Counted from the stretch's first letter, positions 16,137-25,555 are shown. The stretch is 64,000 nucleotides of DNA from Mycolicibacterium cosmeticum (GCA_016197365.1 JACPVS010000017.1:62001-126000); one strand, 5' to 3'. Notes: a model not told the origin generated them from the sequence alone. Numbers and translations are program-made.

Positions 16137-17348
16137 TTAGACGCGCTCGATGATGGTGGCAACGCCCATGCCGCCGCCGATACACAGGGTGACCAGCGCA
16201 CGCCGCGCACCGCGACGCTCGAGCTCGTCGACCATGGTTCCGGTGATCATGGCGCCGGTGGCGCCCAGCGGGTGGCCCATCGCGATGGCACCACCGTTGA
16301 CGTTGAGCTTCTCGTCCGGGATGTTCAGGTCCTTCTGGAACTTCAGAACGACCGAGGCGAACGCCTCGTTGAGCTCGAACAGGTCGATGTCATCGACGGT
16401 CAGCCCGGCACGGTCGAGCACCTTCTGGGTGGCCGGGGTGGGGCCGGTCAGCATGATGACGGGGTCCGCGCCGCTGGTGGCGGTGGCCACGATGCGGGCC
16501 CGCGGGGTCAGGTTCTGCGACTTGCCCGCGGCCTCGGTACCGATCAGCAGCAGGGCCGCGCCGTCCACGATGCCGGAGCTGTTGCCGCCGGTGTGCACGT
16601 GGTTGATCTTCTCGATGTAGTGGTACTTCTGCAGCGCCACGTCGTCGAAGCCGCCCATCGCGCCGACACCGTCGAACGCGGTCTTGAGCTTGCCCAGGCT
16701 CTCCACGGTGGAGCCGGGGCGCATGTGCTCGTCGTTGTCCAGGATGACCAGACCGTTCTGATCCCGCACCGGCACAACGGACTTGGCGAAGTAGCCACCC
16801 GACCATGCGGCCGCGGCGCGGTCCTGAGAACGGGCCGCGTAGGCGTCGACGTCCTCGCGGGAGAAGCCCTCGATGGTGGCGATCAGGTCGGCGCCGATGC
16901 CCTGCGGGACGAAGCCGATCCGGTAGTTGGTCTCCGGGTCAGACGCCCAGGCACCGCCGTCGGAACCCATCGGGACGCGGCTCATCGACTCGACGCCACC
17001 GGCGAGCACCAGGTCGTCCCAGCCGGAGCGGACCTTCTGAGCGGCCAGGTTCACGGCCTCCAGGCCGGAGGCGCAGAAGCGGTTGAGCTGGAAGCCACCG
17101 GTGGTCTCGGGCAGCTTGGCCACCAGACCGGCGGTGCGGGCGATGTCGCCGCCCTGGTCGCCGACCGGGGAGACGACACCCAGGATGACGTCGCTGATCA
17201 GGTTCTCGTCCAGGTCGGGGAAGCGGGCGCGGATCTCCTCGATCAGGCCGACCACGAGGTTGACGGGCTTGACCTCGTTGAGGGCGCCGCCACGCTGCTT
17301 GCCGCGAGGCGTGCGAATGGCCTCGTAGATGAAGGCTTCTTCGGACAT
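16137..17348 (-). CDS. fadA: FadA: acetyl-CoA acyltransferase (3-ketoacyl-CoA thiolase)
   Basis: The 403-residue thiolase has the nucleophile Cys92 (RFCASGLEA), His359 in GHPLG and the second catalytic Cys389 in LCIGGGMG. It cleaves 3-ketoacyl-CoA with CoA to acetyl-CoA and a shortened acyl-CoA, working in complex with FadB. The ATG at 17348 gives the family N-terminus (MSEEAFIYEAIRTPRGK). Upstream lies a perfect palindrome (17429-17444), probably an operator. Order and lengths match the Rv0859/Rv0860 pair of M. tuberculosis. Confidence 0.95.
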   Translation of the reverse strand: MSEEAFIYEAIRTPRGKQRGGALNEVKPVNLVVGLIEEIRARFPDLDENLISDVILGVVSPVGDQGGDIARTAGLVAKLPETTGGFQLNRFCASGLEAVNLAAQKVRSGWDDLVLAGGVESMSRVPMGSDGGAWASDPETNYRIGFVPQGIGADLIATIEGFSREDVDAYAARSQDRAAAAWSGGYFAKSVVPVRDQNGLVILDNDEHMRPGSTVESLGKLKTAFDGVGAMGGFDDVALQKYHYIEKINHVHTGGNSSGIVDGAALLLIGTEAAGKSQNLTPRARIVATATSGADPVIMLTGPTPATQKVLDRAGLTVDDIDLFELNEAFASVVLKFQKDLNIPDEKLNVNGGAIAMGHPLGATGAMITGTMVDELERRGARRALVTLCIGGGMGVATIIERV

Positions 17349-17428
17349 GTGTAGTTCCCTTTCGGGTGGGTGACGGGATCGTCGGTCGGGACGCGAGTCC
17401 ACTGGTCGCGAAGCCTAACAAAACCGCA

Positions 17429-17444
17429 AACCAACCTGTTGGTT
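17429..17444. promoter_or_regulatory. Palindromic operator upstream of fadA-fadB
   Basis: AACCAACCTGTTGGTT is a perfect 7-bp-arm palindrome around CT, 81-96 bases upstream of the fadA start and 39 bases before the preceding gene's stop. The core AAC-nn-GTT is like that bound by KstR-type TetR regulators of lipid genes, but the outer positions do not fit the full KstR consensus as I recall it. A lipid-responsive TetR protein is the likely binder. Confidence 0.6.
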
Positions 17445-17482
17445 GGGCGTCTGCTCAGCGCACCCATTCACCCACTACACAC

Positions 17483-18592
17483 TCATGCCGTGCGCGGTTC
17501 CTCCAGCTCAGCCAAGGTCGGGTAGTCGATGTAACCTTCGGCACCCGGGGCGTAGAAGGTAGCCACGTCCGGCTCGTTGAGCTCGGCGCCCAGCAGCAGC
17601 CGGTCGATCAGATCGGGGTTGGCCAGGAACGTGCGGCCTACCGCGACGGCGCTGACGGCACCCCATTCCACATAACTCTCCAGCTGGCAGAAATCCGTGC
17701 CACTGTCGCGCCCGGTGTTGAGCACCAGGGTGTCCGTCCAGATGGCGCGCAGCACCCCGAACTCGCGGGCGCTCGGGTCGATCAGCAGGTGCAGGTAGGC
17801 GATGCCCAGTGGGGCGATCCGGTTGACCAGCGCTTCGTAGACCGCGACGGTGTCGTTCTCGTGCATGTCGCCGGCCGAGTTTCCGGGCGAGATCCGCAAG
17901 CCGACCCGGCCCGCGCCGATCTCGGCGACCACGGCCTCGACCACCTCGGCCGTCAACCGGGCCCGGTTCTCCGGCGAGCCGCCGTAGTTGTCGGTGCGCT
18001 GATTGGTCACATCGGATGAGAACTGGTGCAGCAGATACCCGTTGGCGCCGTGGATCTCCACCCCATCCATACCGGCATCGACGGCGCGGCGGGCCGAGGC
18101 GCGGAAATCGGCGACGATGTCCGCGATCTCGTCGGTGCGCAGTGCGCGCGGCACCACCAGCGCCTTCTTGCCCGACGGGGTGTGGGTGGTGAGGTTCGCG
18201 GCGATGGCCGACGGGGCGACGGGTTCGATCCCGCCGTTGACCTCGGGGTGGCCCATCCGGCCAACGTGCCAGAGCTGCATGAACATCCGGCCGCCCGCCT
18301 GATGCACGGCACCGGCGATCTCCGCCCACTTCTCCTGGTGCCGGTCGGTGTAGTTGCCGGGGGTGTTCATGTAGGCGCCGTTGGCGACCTCGGAGATGGC
18401 GGTCGCCTCGGTGATGATGACGCCCGCACCCGCGCGCTCGGAGTAGTACTGCGCGGCGAGGTCGGACGGGGTGCCGTCGGCTTGCGCCCGGGACCGGGTC
18501 AGCGGCGCCATGAAGATCCGGTTCCGCGCTTGCGTGTCGCCGACGCGGATCGGCTTGAGCAGGGCGGCATCGGGGGCGAGGGTGAAGGCCAT
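17483..18592 (-). CDS. Old yellow enzyme family alkene reductase
   Basis: The 369-residue FMN TIM-barrel protein reads KPIRVGDTQARNRIFMAPLTRSRA at the N-terminus, with VEIHGANGYLLHQFSSDVTNQRTDNYGGSPENR, the signature of NADH:flavin oxidoreductase / N-ethylmaleimide-reductase-like enzymes. NRIFMAPLTR and the HGAN residues bind FMN and substrate. It reduces activated C=C bonds such as enones, maleimides or nitro-compounds with NAD(P)H. It lies 134 bases upstream of fadA on the same strand but is separated from it by the palindrome, so co-transcription is uncertain. Confidence 0.9.
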   Translation of the reverse strand: MAFTLAPDAALLKPIRVGDTQARNRIFMAPLTRSRAQADGTPSDLAAQYYSERAGAGVIITEATAISEVANGAYMNTPGNYTDRHQEKWAEIAGAVHQAGGRMFMQLWHVGRMGHPEVNGGIEPVAPSAIAANLTTHTPSGKKALVVPRALRTDEIADIVADFRASARRAVDAGMDGVEIHGANGYLLHQFSSDVTNQRTDNYGGSPENRARLTAEVVEAVVAEIGAGRVGLRISPGNSAGDMHENDTVAVYEALVNRIAPLGIAYLHLLIDPSAREFGVLRAIWTDTLVLNTGRDSGTDFCQLESYVEWGAVSAVAVGRTFLANPDLIDRLLLGAELNEPDVATFYAPGAEGYIDYPTLAELEEPRTA

Positions 18593-18670
18593 GTGCAGGT
18601 AAGCGCAGCTGTGAAGAGATTCATTCCGCGCCGTACCCGGCCTGTGCGGATTCCCACATACCCTCATGCC

Positions 18671-19840
18671 ATGACGGTGTCGCGGCTCAAGCCGTATGCG
18701 GTGACCATCTTCGCCGAGATGTCCGCGCTGGCGGCGCGCGTCGGCGCGGTCAATCTCGGCCAGGGCTTCCCGGACGAGGACGGTCCGGCCGGCATGCTCA
18801 AGGTCGCCCAGGAGGCGATCGCCGAGGGCGTCAACCAATACCCGCCGGGCCCTGGGATTCCGGCGCTGCGCGAGGCCATCGCCCGGCAGCGCGCCCGGCA
18901 CTACGGGGTCGAATACGACCCCGACACCGAGGTGCTGGTGACCGTCGGCGCCACCGAGGCCATCGCCGCCGCCGTGATCGGGTTGGTCGAACCGGGGTCG
19001 GAAGTGCTGGTGCTCGAACCCTTCTACGACTCCTACTCCCCCGTCATCGCCATGGCCGGCTGCGTGCGCAAGGTCGTCCCGCTGGTGCCCGACGGCCGCG
19101 GTTTCGCCCTCGACCTCGACGCCCTGAGGGCCACCGTCGGGCCGCAGACCAAGGCGCTCATCATCAACTCACCGCACAATCCGACCGGCATGGTGCTCAG
19201 CGACGCCGAACTGAGTGCCATTGCTGATCTGGCGGTCACGGCCGATCTGCTGGTGATCACCGACGAGGTCTACGAGGCGCTGGTCTACACCGACTCCGAC
19301 TACCGCAGGCACCTGCCGCTGGCCCGCTACCCGGGCATGGCCGAACGCACCGTGACGATCTCGAGCGCGGCCAAGATGTTCAACGCCACCGGCTGGAAGA
19401 TCGGCTGGGCTTGCGGCGCACCGGAACTCATCGCCGGGGTGCGGGCGGCCAAACAGTTCCTCACCTATGTCGGCGGCGCGCCGTTCCAGCCCGCGGTGGC
19501 CTACGCATTGGACCATGAGGACGCCTGGGTGCTGGGGTTGCGCGACAGCCTGCAGAGCAAACGCAACCGGCTGTCGGCGGCACTGACGGACTTGGGTTTC
19601 GAGGTGCACGACAGCCACGGCACGTATTTCCTGTGCGCCGACCCGCGCCCGCTCGGATACCACGACAGCACCGCGTTCTGCGCCGAACTGCCACACAAGG
19701 CGGGGGTGGCCGCCATCCCGATGTCGGCATTCTGCGCCGAGCCGGACAACGCATGGAATCACTTGGTGCGCTTCGCATTCTGCAAGCGTGACGACACCCT
19801 CGACGAGGCGATCCGCCGATTGGACGTGTTGCGGTCATGA
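18671..19840 (+). CDS. PLP-dependent aminotransferase (DapC / Rv0858c-like)
   Basis: The 389-residue fold-type I aminotransferase shows LGQGFPDEDGP, INSPHNPTG (about residues 168-176), ITDEVYEAL and the Schiff-base lysine in SSAAKMFNATGWKIGW (about 237). Its position next to fadA/fadB matches Rv0858c, described as an N-succinyldiaminopimelate aminotransferase (DapC). That would make it a lysine and diaminopimelate biosynthesis enzyme, although close relatives use kynurenine or methionine. Its stop overlaps the ATG of the aldolase-like gene (ATGA), a coupling not explained by lysine biosynthesis. Confidence 0.85.
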   Translation: MTVSRLKPYAVTIFAEMSALAARVGAVNLGQGFPDEDGPAGMLKVAQEAIAEGVNQYPPGPGIPALREAIARQRARHYGVEYDPDTEVLVTVGATEAIAAAVIGLVEPGSEVLVLEPFYDSYSPVIAMAGCVRKVVPLVPDGRGFALDLDALRATVGPQTKALIINSPHNPTGMVLSDAELSAIADLAVTADLLVITDEVYEALVYTDSDYRRHLPLARYPGMAERTVTISSAAKMFNATGWKIGWACGAPELIAGVRAAKQFLTYVGGAPFQPAVAYALDHEDAWVLGLRDSLQSKRNRLSAALTDLGFEVHDSHGTYFLCADPRPLGYHDSTAFCAELPHKAGVAAIPMSAFCAEPDNAWNHLVRFAFCKRDDTLDEAIRRLDVLRS

Positions 19841-21039
19841 GTGCCATCCCGGATCCCACGCTGGCCCGTATCGACGCCCTGCTGGCCGACATCGACGCCG
19901 ACCTCGCCGCGCAGTTCCCGGGCGATCGTCCCGACGCGCAACCGGTGCACACGGTGTACCTCAGCGCCGCGGATGCCACTGCGGACACCCCGGCACTGTG
20001 GGGTTCCGCAGCGCTGGAACTGCTGGACCGGCACGCCGGCGTCGTCGCCGAACTGGGCGACGACAGCGCATTGGCGTTGGTGCGGGATCGGCTGACCACC
20101 AGCCCCATCGCCGATCTGCGACTGGATTTCGAGGATGGTTACGGCCGCCGCGGCGACGCCGTCGAGGACACCGATGCGCGCCGCGCGGGGGAAACCTTGC
20201 GGTCGCTCGGGCTGGGCACCTCGGGGATCCGGTTCAAGGGGTTGACGCTGGCGGACCGGCCGCGCGCGTTGCGCACCCTCGAGCTGGTGCTCGACGGCGG
20301 GATGCCGGACGGGTTCGTCTTCACCGTGCCCAAACTGCGTGCGGCCGAACAGGTCACTGCGACGGTGTGGGTGTGCGAGGCGCTGGAGCATGCGCACGGA
20401 CTACCAGTCGGGGCGTTACGCTTCGAGTTGCAGATCGAGAGCCCGCAGGCGGTGCTCGGCGCCGACGGTGCCGCGACACTGGCTCGGGCCCTCCACCTTG
20501 CCGACGGGCGCTGTACCGGTTTGCATTACGGCACCTACGACTACAGCGCCGCCTGCGGTATCACCCCGCAGCACCAGTCACTGGAACATCCGGTGGCCGA
20601 CCACGCCAAGGCCGTCATGCTGGTCGCTGCCGCCCAGACCGGCGTGTGGGTGGCCGACGGCTCCACCCAGGTCAACCCGGTGGGCACCGAAACCGAAGTG
20701 GAACAGGCGATCCGGCGGCACCATCGGCTCGTCACCCGGTCGCTGGAGCGCGGCTTTTACCAGGGCTGGGATATGCATCCGGGTCATCTGGTGACGCGCT
20801 GGCTGGCGACGTTCACCTTCTTCCGGGCCGCGCTGCACGCCGCCGCCCCACGCCTGCAGGCGTATCTGGACCGCCGCGGCGGAGCCGTCGCCGACGAACC
20901 GGCGACCGCGGAAGCGCTTGCGGCCGTGGTGCTGCGGGGACTGGACTGCGGGGCGTTCGGTATCGACGAGGTGCTGGCGCAGGCGCCTGGCGCGGACCTG
21001 GCGACCCTGCGGAACCTGAAGGCCCGCACGCACTCCTGA
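19837..21039 (+). CDS. HpcH/HpaI aldolase-like protein (DUF6986 type)
   Basis: The 400-residue protein has the TIM-barrel pattern of the phosphoenolpyruvate/citrate-lyase superfamily: ADLRLDFEDGYG (acidic metal site near residue 90), FTVPKLRAAEQV, LRFELQIESPQAV (metal-binding Glu) and GLHYGTYDYSAACGI. It is probably a Mg-dependent lyase or aldolase. The reaction is not known to me for this branch. Translation is coupled to the aminotransferase by an ATGA overlap, suggesting that a keto acid produced by one enzyme is used by the other. Confidence 0.75.
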   Translation: MSAIPDPTLARIDALLADIDADLAAQFPGDRPDAQPVHTVYLSAADATADTPALWGSAALELLDRHAGVVAELGDDSALALVRDRLTTSPIADLRLDFEDGYGRRGDAVEDTDARRAGETLRSLGLGTSGIRFKGLTLADRPRALRTLELVLDGGMPDGFVFTVPKLRAAEQVTATVWVCEALEHAHGLPVGALRFELQIESPQAVLGADGAATLARALHLADGRCTGLHYGTYDYSAACGITPQHQSLEHPVADHAKAVMLVAAAQTGVWVADGSTQVNPVGTETEVEQAIRRHHRLVTRSLERGFYQGWDMHPGHLVTRWLATFTFFRAALHAAAPRLQAYLDRRGGAVADEPATAEALAAVVLRGLDCGAFGIDEVLAQAPGADLATLRNLKARTHS

Positions 21040-21104
21040 CGGCGGCGAAATTGAGGTACCGGTATACGTATGCCCGGCCACGAAATTCCTGCCACCATCG
21101 GGCC

Positions 21105-21695
21105 ATGGACGAGGTGTCGCAATCCGGGCCGCCACGGCAGCCCTTCTGGCGCAGCACGGCCGCCCGGGTGGTCGTCGGCCTGATCGCGGGCGCCTTGGTG
21201 ATCGCCGTCAAGGTCGCGGTGTCACATGAGGTCAGCAAGCAGATAGCCACAAACGACGCACGGTCCGATTTCGCCGAATACCACGTCGGCGATTGCATCG
21301 TGATGGTGTCGGCGGGCCCCGAGAACAAGGCCGACGTTCGCCGCAGTGAGTGTGCAACCGATCCCAGCTACACCGTCGGGGCGGTGTACGACAACGATCG
21401 GCCCTGCGACAACGCCAACTACGCCGGCTACGACTGGGTCGTCGAGGACAAGACCGTGGTGCGCCTGTGTCTCGTCGAGAACCTCCTCGTCGACCACTGT
21501 TACCGGACATCCCCCGAAACTCAGATCACCGAGTTGCTCGACTGCGCCGGCGCCGGCGGCAATGCGATGCGCGTGGTTCGGCGCAGCGACAGCATCGACA
21601 CCACCACGTGCCCGCAGGACAGCGATGCCTACATCTATCTCTCGCCGCCCCGCTCGTACTGCTTCGCGCCGGTTGCATTGCCCACTTGGTCGTGA
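21105..21695 (+). CDS. Membrane-anchored Cys-rich extracytoplasmic protein
   Basis: The 196-residue protein has a short cytoplasmic N-terminus, one membrane span (about residues 20-40, VVVGLIAGALVIAVKVAV) and an outer domain. That domain carries VGDCIVM and further cysteines at regular spacing (8 or 9 in total, likely disulfide-bonded). The VGDC...C pattern is shared with LppU/septum-formation-like actinobacterial proteins. No lipobox is present. The role is unknown. It ends four bases before the stop of the convergent phosphoesterase gene. Confidence 0.65.
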   Translation: MDEVSQSGPPRQPFWRSTAARVVVGLIAGALVIAVKVAVSHEVSKQIATNDARSDFAEYHVGDCIVMVSAGPENKADVRRSECATDPSYTVGAVYDNDRPCDNANYAGYDWVVEDKTVVRLCLVENLLVDHCYRTSPETQITELLDCAGAGGNAMRVVRRSDSIDTTTCPQDSDAYIYLSPPRSYCFAPVALPTWS

Positions 21696-21698
21696 TGC

Positions 21699-22493
21699 TT
21701 AGGCGAACGGGTAGGGCCCCGCGAAGTCGCCGATATGGCTGAGGTGGCTGACCAGACCGTTCCGCCCATCCCACGCGTGCAGCATGTAGCCGCGCGGTCC
21801 GGCGTGGCTGGACGGGGCGGCCGCGAGGGTGAGCTTCATGTCGATCTGCGTCGCGGTGCTCGGGCCGGCGCACAGCAGCGTGCCTGCCCAGCGTTTCATC
21901 ATTGGCCGGTGCACGTGCCCGCACAGCACCGCTTCGATGTTGTCGAACCGTGCGACGACCCCACGCAGTGACGACTCATCGAAGTAGCGGTATTCATCCA
22001 GGTAGGGAATGCCGCTGACGAGGGGCGGGTGATGAAGCATCAGCAATGTCGGTTTCACCGTGTTCCGCGCGAGAGTGTCTGCGAGCCAGTCCAACCCGGC
22101 CTGATCGATATGGCCGTGATGTTTGCCGGGAATCGTCGAGTCCAAGCCGATGATCCGCACCGGATAGTCGTCGACGCAGTAGCGAAGTGGCCCGTGCGCA
22201 GGCAGGTACGGATGATCGGAGAAGGCCGACCGGAAGTTCTCCCGGTGGTCATGGTTACCCGGGATCACCAGGTATGGAATAGGAAGGGCAGCAAGACTTT
22301 CCCGCACCATCTCGTACTCGGCGGGCTGCCCCTCGTCCACCAGATCGCCGGTGATGAGCACCAGGTCCGGACGGACGTCCAGCGCCAGGACATGGCCGAT
22401 CGCGCCGGCGAAACCGGCATTCGAGTCGATGACCCCTTGATAGAGAAACCCTTTCGGGCGGACGTGCGGGTCTGACAACTGTGCGATCAGCAC
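21699..22493 (-). CDS. Metallophosphoesterase (CpdA/Rv0805-like)
   Basis: The 264-residue protein has the full calcineurin-like motif set: D8xH10 (LSDPH), ITGDLVDEG, IPGNHDHR, HHPP and GHVHRPM. These bind a dinuclear metal centre. Relatives hydrolyse cyclic nucleotide phosphodiesters or small phosphoesters. Its ATG at 22493 lies inside the end of the racemase gene (7-base overlap), so it is the last gene of the permease-racemase operon. The link between the two activities is not obvious. Confidence 0.87.
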   Translation of the reverse strand: MLIAQLSDPHVRPKGFLYQGVIDSNAGFAGAIGHVLALDVRPDLVLITGDLVDEGQPAEYEMVRESLAALPIPYLVIPGNHDHRENFRSAFSDHPYLPAHGPLRYCVDDYPVRIIGLDSTIPGKHHGHIDQAGLDWLADTLARNTVKPTLLMLHHPPLVSGIPYLDEYRYFDESSLRGVVARFDNIEAVLCGHVHRPMMKRWAGTLLCAGPSTATQIDMKLTLAAAPSSHAGPRGYMLHAWDGRNGLVSHLSHIGDFAGPYPFA

Positions 22494-23209
22494 GGCGGTC
22501 GTTCCGTGTACTCCTTCTCCGGTGGCGCGGCGAACTCACCTCGCTTGGAGGTCCGCAAGCCAAGGGTGATCAGCGACTGCACCGTCAGCGTCGCGGCGGT
22601 CACCCCGTCGATCACCGGCACCCCGAGATCCGCGGAGATCGCGGCGCACATGTCCGCCATGCCCGCACAGCCGAGCACGATGGCGTCCGAATCGTCGGCT
22701 TCCATCGCGTCGCGGCACGCTTCGGTGATGATCTTGCGCGCATCGGGATCGGTCTCCAGATCCAGAACGGCGATCTCGCAGGCGTGAATACCGCGGCAGA
22801 ACCGTTGCATGCCATAATGTTCGGCCAGGTCTGCCGCCCGGCCCATGGTGCGTCCCAGCGTCGTCACCACGCTGAATCCGCGGCCCAGATGGCTGGCTGT
22901 GTGCATCGCCGCCTCGGCGATCCCTAGCACGGGTCCGCGGGCCACCTCGCGGGCCGCGTCCAGGCCCGGGTCACCGAAGCAGGCGATCACGTACCCGTCC
23001 ACCCCCTGGGCTTCACCGCGCTGCACGGCGGCCAGCAGCCCCGGCACGCTCATCGCCTCGTCGTAGTGACTCTCGATCGACGGCGGGCCGAATTCGGAGG
23101 TGAAACCGGTGATCTCGGTTCCCGGTCCCGCCACCGCCCGGGCGCACGCCTCGATGGTCGAGGTCATGGCCCGGGTGGTGTTCGGGTTGATCACCCAGAT
23201 TCGGCTCAC
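22487..23209 (-). CDS. Aspartate/glutamate/hydantoin racemase family protein
   Basis: The 240-residue protein begins SRIWVINPNTTRAMT, typical of the Asp/Glu/hydantoin racemase family. It has the two catalytic cysteines in IACFGDPGLDAA and VLGCAGMADM at the expected spacing. GTG at 23209 overlaps the permease stop (GTGA). Beside an NCS1 permease the best guess is a hydantoin or allantoin racemase acting on the imported compound. No hydantoinase gene is present in the window. Confidence 0.82.
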   Translation of the reverse strand: MSRIWVINPNTTRAMTSTIEACARAVAGPGTEITGFTSEFGPPSIESHYDEAMSVPGLLAAVQRGEAQGVDGYVIACFGDPGLDAAREVARGPVLGIAEAAMHTASHLGRGFSVVTTLGRTMGRAADLAEHYGMQRFCRGIHACEIAVLDLETDPDARKIITEACRDAMEADDSDAIVLGCAGMADMCAAISADLGVPVIDGVTAATLTVQSLITLGLRTSKRGEFAAPPEKEYTERPPC

Positions 23210-24753
23210 GACACCGATTCTGCCACCAGCGCGTCGCGCTTGCCCCACACGTAGTAGATCGCGAACGCCACACCGCAGCCGATGAACCAGCTGTACTGGG
23301 CGGCGGTGTGCATCCCGTACACGTAGCCGCCGAGCAGCACCGGGATGACGGCCAGGACGGCGCCGACCACGGTCGCGACGACGGCCACCTTGTTGTAACC
23401 CTTGGTATACCAGTACTTTCCGGACTCATCCATGGTGAACAGGTCGTCCACCACCACCTTCTCCTTGCGGATCAGGTAGAAGTCGGCGATCAGCACGCCG
23501 AACAGCGGGCCGATGAACGCGCCGAGGGTCTCCAGCGTGTAGTGGATGACTTCGGGGTTGTTGTACAGGTTCCACGGGGTGATCAGTACCGAGCCGACCG
23601 CGGCGATCATGCCGCCGGCGCGCCAGCTGATCTTCTGCGGGCTGACGTTGGAGAAGTCGAATGCGGGTGAGATGAAGTTGGCCACGATGTTGATACCGAT
23701 GGTGGCGATGGTGAAGGTCAGGGCGCCCAGCACGATGGCGAAGGTGCTGTCGATCCGGGCCACCGTCTGCACCGGGTCGGTGATCAGCTCACCGAACACC
23801 GGCAGCGTCAGCGACGCGGTCACCACGACCAGCACCGAGAACACGAGGAAGTTCACCGGCAGACCGAGGAAGTTGCCCTTCTTGACCGCCGCGAACGACT
23901 TTCCGTAGCGCGAGAAGTCGCCGAAGTTGAGCATCGGGCCGGAGAAGTAGGAGACCACCAGCGCGATCGCGCCCAGCATGACGGGGACCGAGGACCAGCC
24001 GGTGTAGGTGACATCGCCGAGGTTCAGATCGATGGCGCTCCAGCCGGCCTTGTAGATCAGGTAGCCACAGAGGATGAACATGACGACGTAGACGGCAGGC
24101 CCGCAGAAGTCGATGAACTTGCGGATGGACTCCATGCCGCGCCAGAACACGCAGGCCTGCAACACCCACAGGGTCAGGAAGCTGCCCCAGCCCAGCAGCG
24201 ACAGACCGGTGAAACCGTAGTCCTCCACGACCGCGTACGGCGCCAGCGCCGGGAACAGCTTCACCAGCACGATGTCCAGCGCCGCCGACGCCAGGAAGGT
24301 CTGGATGCCGTACCAGGCCACCGCGATCAAGCCGCGGATGATGGCCGGGATGTTGGCGCCCAGCACCCCGAACACCGTCCGGCACATCACCGGGTAGGGC
24401 ACGCCGGCCAGCTGGCTCGGCTTGGCGACGAGGTTGCACAGGAAGTAGACGATGCTGATACCGACGAGCAGCGCCACCAGCACCTGCCAGCTGGCCAGCC
24501 CCAGGGCGAACAGGCTGCCCGCGGTGACGTAGCCGCCGACGCTGTGCACGTCGGACATCCAGAACGCGAAGATGTTGTAGGAGCCCCAGGACTGCTTGCG
24601 CAGCGGAGCGAGGTCCTCGTTGGTCAGTCGAGGGTCGTAGCCGGGTTTGATCAGGCCACCGCCGACCGGATGGCCGGCTGCTTCCACGAGATCATTGGCG
24701 CCGACAACGGCCCCGGGGTGCGCGTCGTTCTTCGGGATGACGGTATCGGTCAT
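23206..24753 (-). CDS. NCS1-family nucleobase/hydantoin permease
   Basis: The 515-residue protein has about 12 membrane spans and NCS1 signatures: LTNEDLAPLRKQSWGSYNIFAFWMSDVH, WGSFLTLWVLQACVFWRGMESIRKF and LNFGDFSRYGKS. NCS1 carriers import uracil, cytosine, allantoin or hydantoins with H+ or Na+. The adjacent racemase favours a hydantoin or allantoin cargo. The ATG at 24753 is chosen from the MTDTVIPKNDAHPG start; the intergenic region upstream carries a site shared with the GntR gene. Confidence 0.85.
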   Translation of the reverse strand: MTDTVIPKNDAHPGAVVGANDLVEAAGHPVGGGLIKPGYDPRLTNEDLAPLRKQSWGSYNIFAFWMSDVHSVGGYVTAGSLFALGLASWQVLVALLVGISIVYFLCNLVAKPSQLAGVPYPVMCRTVFGVLGANIPAIIRGLIAVAWYGIQTFLASAALDIVLVKLFPALAPYAVVEDYGFTGLSLLGWGSFLTLWVLQACVFWRGMESIRKFIDFCGPAVYVVMFILCGYLIYKAGWSAIDLNLGDVTYTGWSSVPVMLGAIALVVSYFSGPMLNFGDFSRYGKSFAAVKKGNFLGLPVNFLVFSVLVVVTASLTLPVFGELITDPVQTVARIDSTFAIVLGALTFTIATIGINIVANFISPAFDFSNVSPQKISWRAGGMIAAVGSVLITPWNLYNNPEVIHYTLETLGAFIGPLFGVLIADFYLIRKEKVVVDDLFTMDESGKYWYTKGYNKVAVVATVVGAVLAVIPVLLGGYVYGMHTAAQYSWFIGCGVAFAIYYVWGKRDALVAESVS

Positions 24754-24774
24754 AGTCGGTGACGCTAGAAACCG

Positions 24775-24796
24775 GGTGTTTCCCTGCTGTTTCACA
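24775..24796. promoter_or_regulatory. Putative GntR operator before the permease operon
   Basis: On the plus strand GGTGTT, a 6-base variable middle and CTGTTTCACA form a 22-bp block 22-43 bases upstream of the permease ATG. The same block lies just before the GntR gene (25556-25577); 18 of 22 positions are identical. A shared site at both promoters is what an autoregulating GntR/FCD regulator would use. Confidence 0.6.
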
Positions 24797-24828
24797 ATGA
24801 CTATCGACTGATTGCGTTCAGAATATAT

Positions 24829-25554
24829 TCACAGCTGGGCAAGCAGGCCCGTGTCCGTCGGCAGCGTGGCGATCACGACGTTGAGCCGCGCCGCGTGCGC
24901 CTCCGAGGCGGCCAGAAGTCGCTGCGCGTCACCGGCGAGGAACGCCTCCATCATTGCGCGGTGATCGGCGTGCAGGTGGGCACGGTCCTCGGGGCCGACG
25001 TGCACCATCGACTGCACGGGTTCGGTGACGTTCCATGCCGCCTCGAGCATGTGCAACAGGCGGTGCATGCGCGAGGGTCGGGTCAGCGCGGCGTGGAATT
25101 CGCGGCTGCCGCGGTGATAGGCCGCGCCGTCGCCATCGCGAACCGCTTGTTCCAGAAGCTCGTTGGCCGCGATCACCGCGGCCCGGTCGGCGTCGGTCGC
25201 ATTGGCGACGGCAGCGGTCAGCGACGCGGACTCCAACGTCTCCCGCACGATGTACATCTCGCGCAGTTCCTCGGCCGTCAGTTGCGCGACGCTGTAGCCG
25301 GCGTTGCGGCGTTGTGCCACCAGCCCTTCGCCGACCAGGGTTTTCAGCGCCTCTCGAACGGGGATCTGGCTGACGCCGAATGCCTCGGCCACCTCCGCGA
25401 GCGGAATCGGGGTACCCGGCGGGACGCCGCCGTCGAGGATGGCGCGGCGCAGTTCGCCCAGCACAGCCTGTTGCGATGAACCCGAATGGTCGGCGACCAG
25501 ATGTTCGAGCAGGGCAGATCGGCGTGGTGGCCGCATGCCCGCAGGGTAGGGCAT
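24829..25554 (-). CDS. GntR/FadR-family (FCD) transcriptional regulator
   Basis: The 241-residue protein (235 from ATG 25536) has an N-terminal winged helix (AVLGELRRAILDGGVPPGTPIPLAEVAEAFGVSQIPVREALKTLVGEGL) and a helical FCD ligand domain with acidic and histidine metal ligands (SREFHAAL, HADHRAM). Such proteins sense small carboxylates or related metabolites. It lies upstream of the permease-racemase operon on the same strand. The matching 22-bp blocks before both units argue that it controls the operon and itself. Confidence 0.85.
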   Translation of the reverse strand: MPYPAGMRPPRRSALLEHLVADHSGSSQQAVLGELRRAILDGGVPPGTPIPLAEVAEAFGVSQIPVREALKTLVGEGLVAQRRNAGYSVAQLTAEELREMYIVRETLESASLTAAVANATDADRAAVIAANELLEQAVRDGDGAAYHRGSREFHAALTRPSRMHRLLHMLEAAWNVTEPVQSMVHVGPEDRAHLHADHRAMMEAFLAGDAQRLLAASEAHAARLNVVIATLPTDTGLLAQL

Positions 25555-25555
25555 C

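Noticed and set aside
14398..16140. 580-residue plus-strand frame opposite fadB
   Set aside because: It is the G/C-rich complement of fadB codons, with His/Gly/Asp-rich low-complexity translation and no start signal; fadB motifs are unambiguous.
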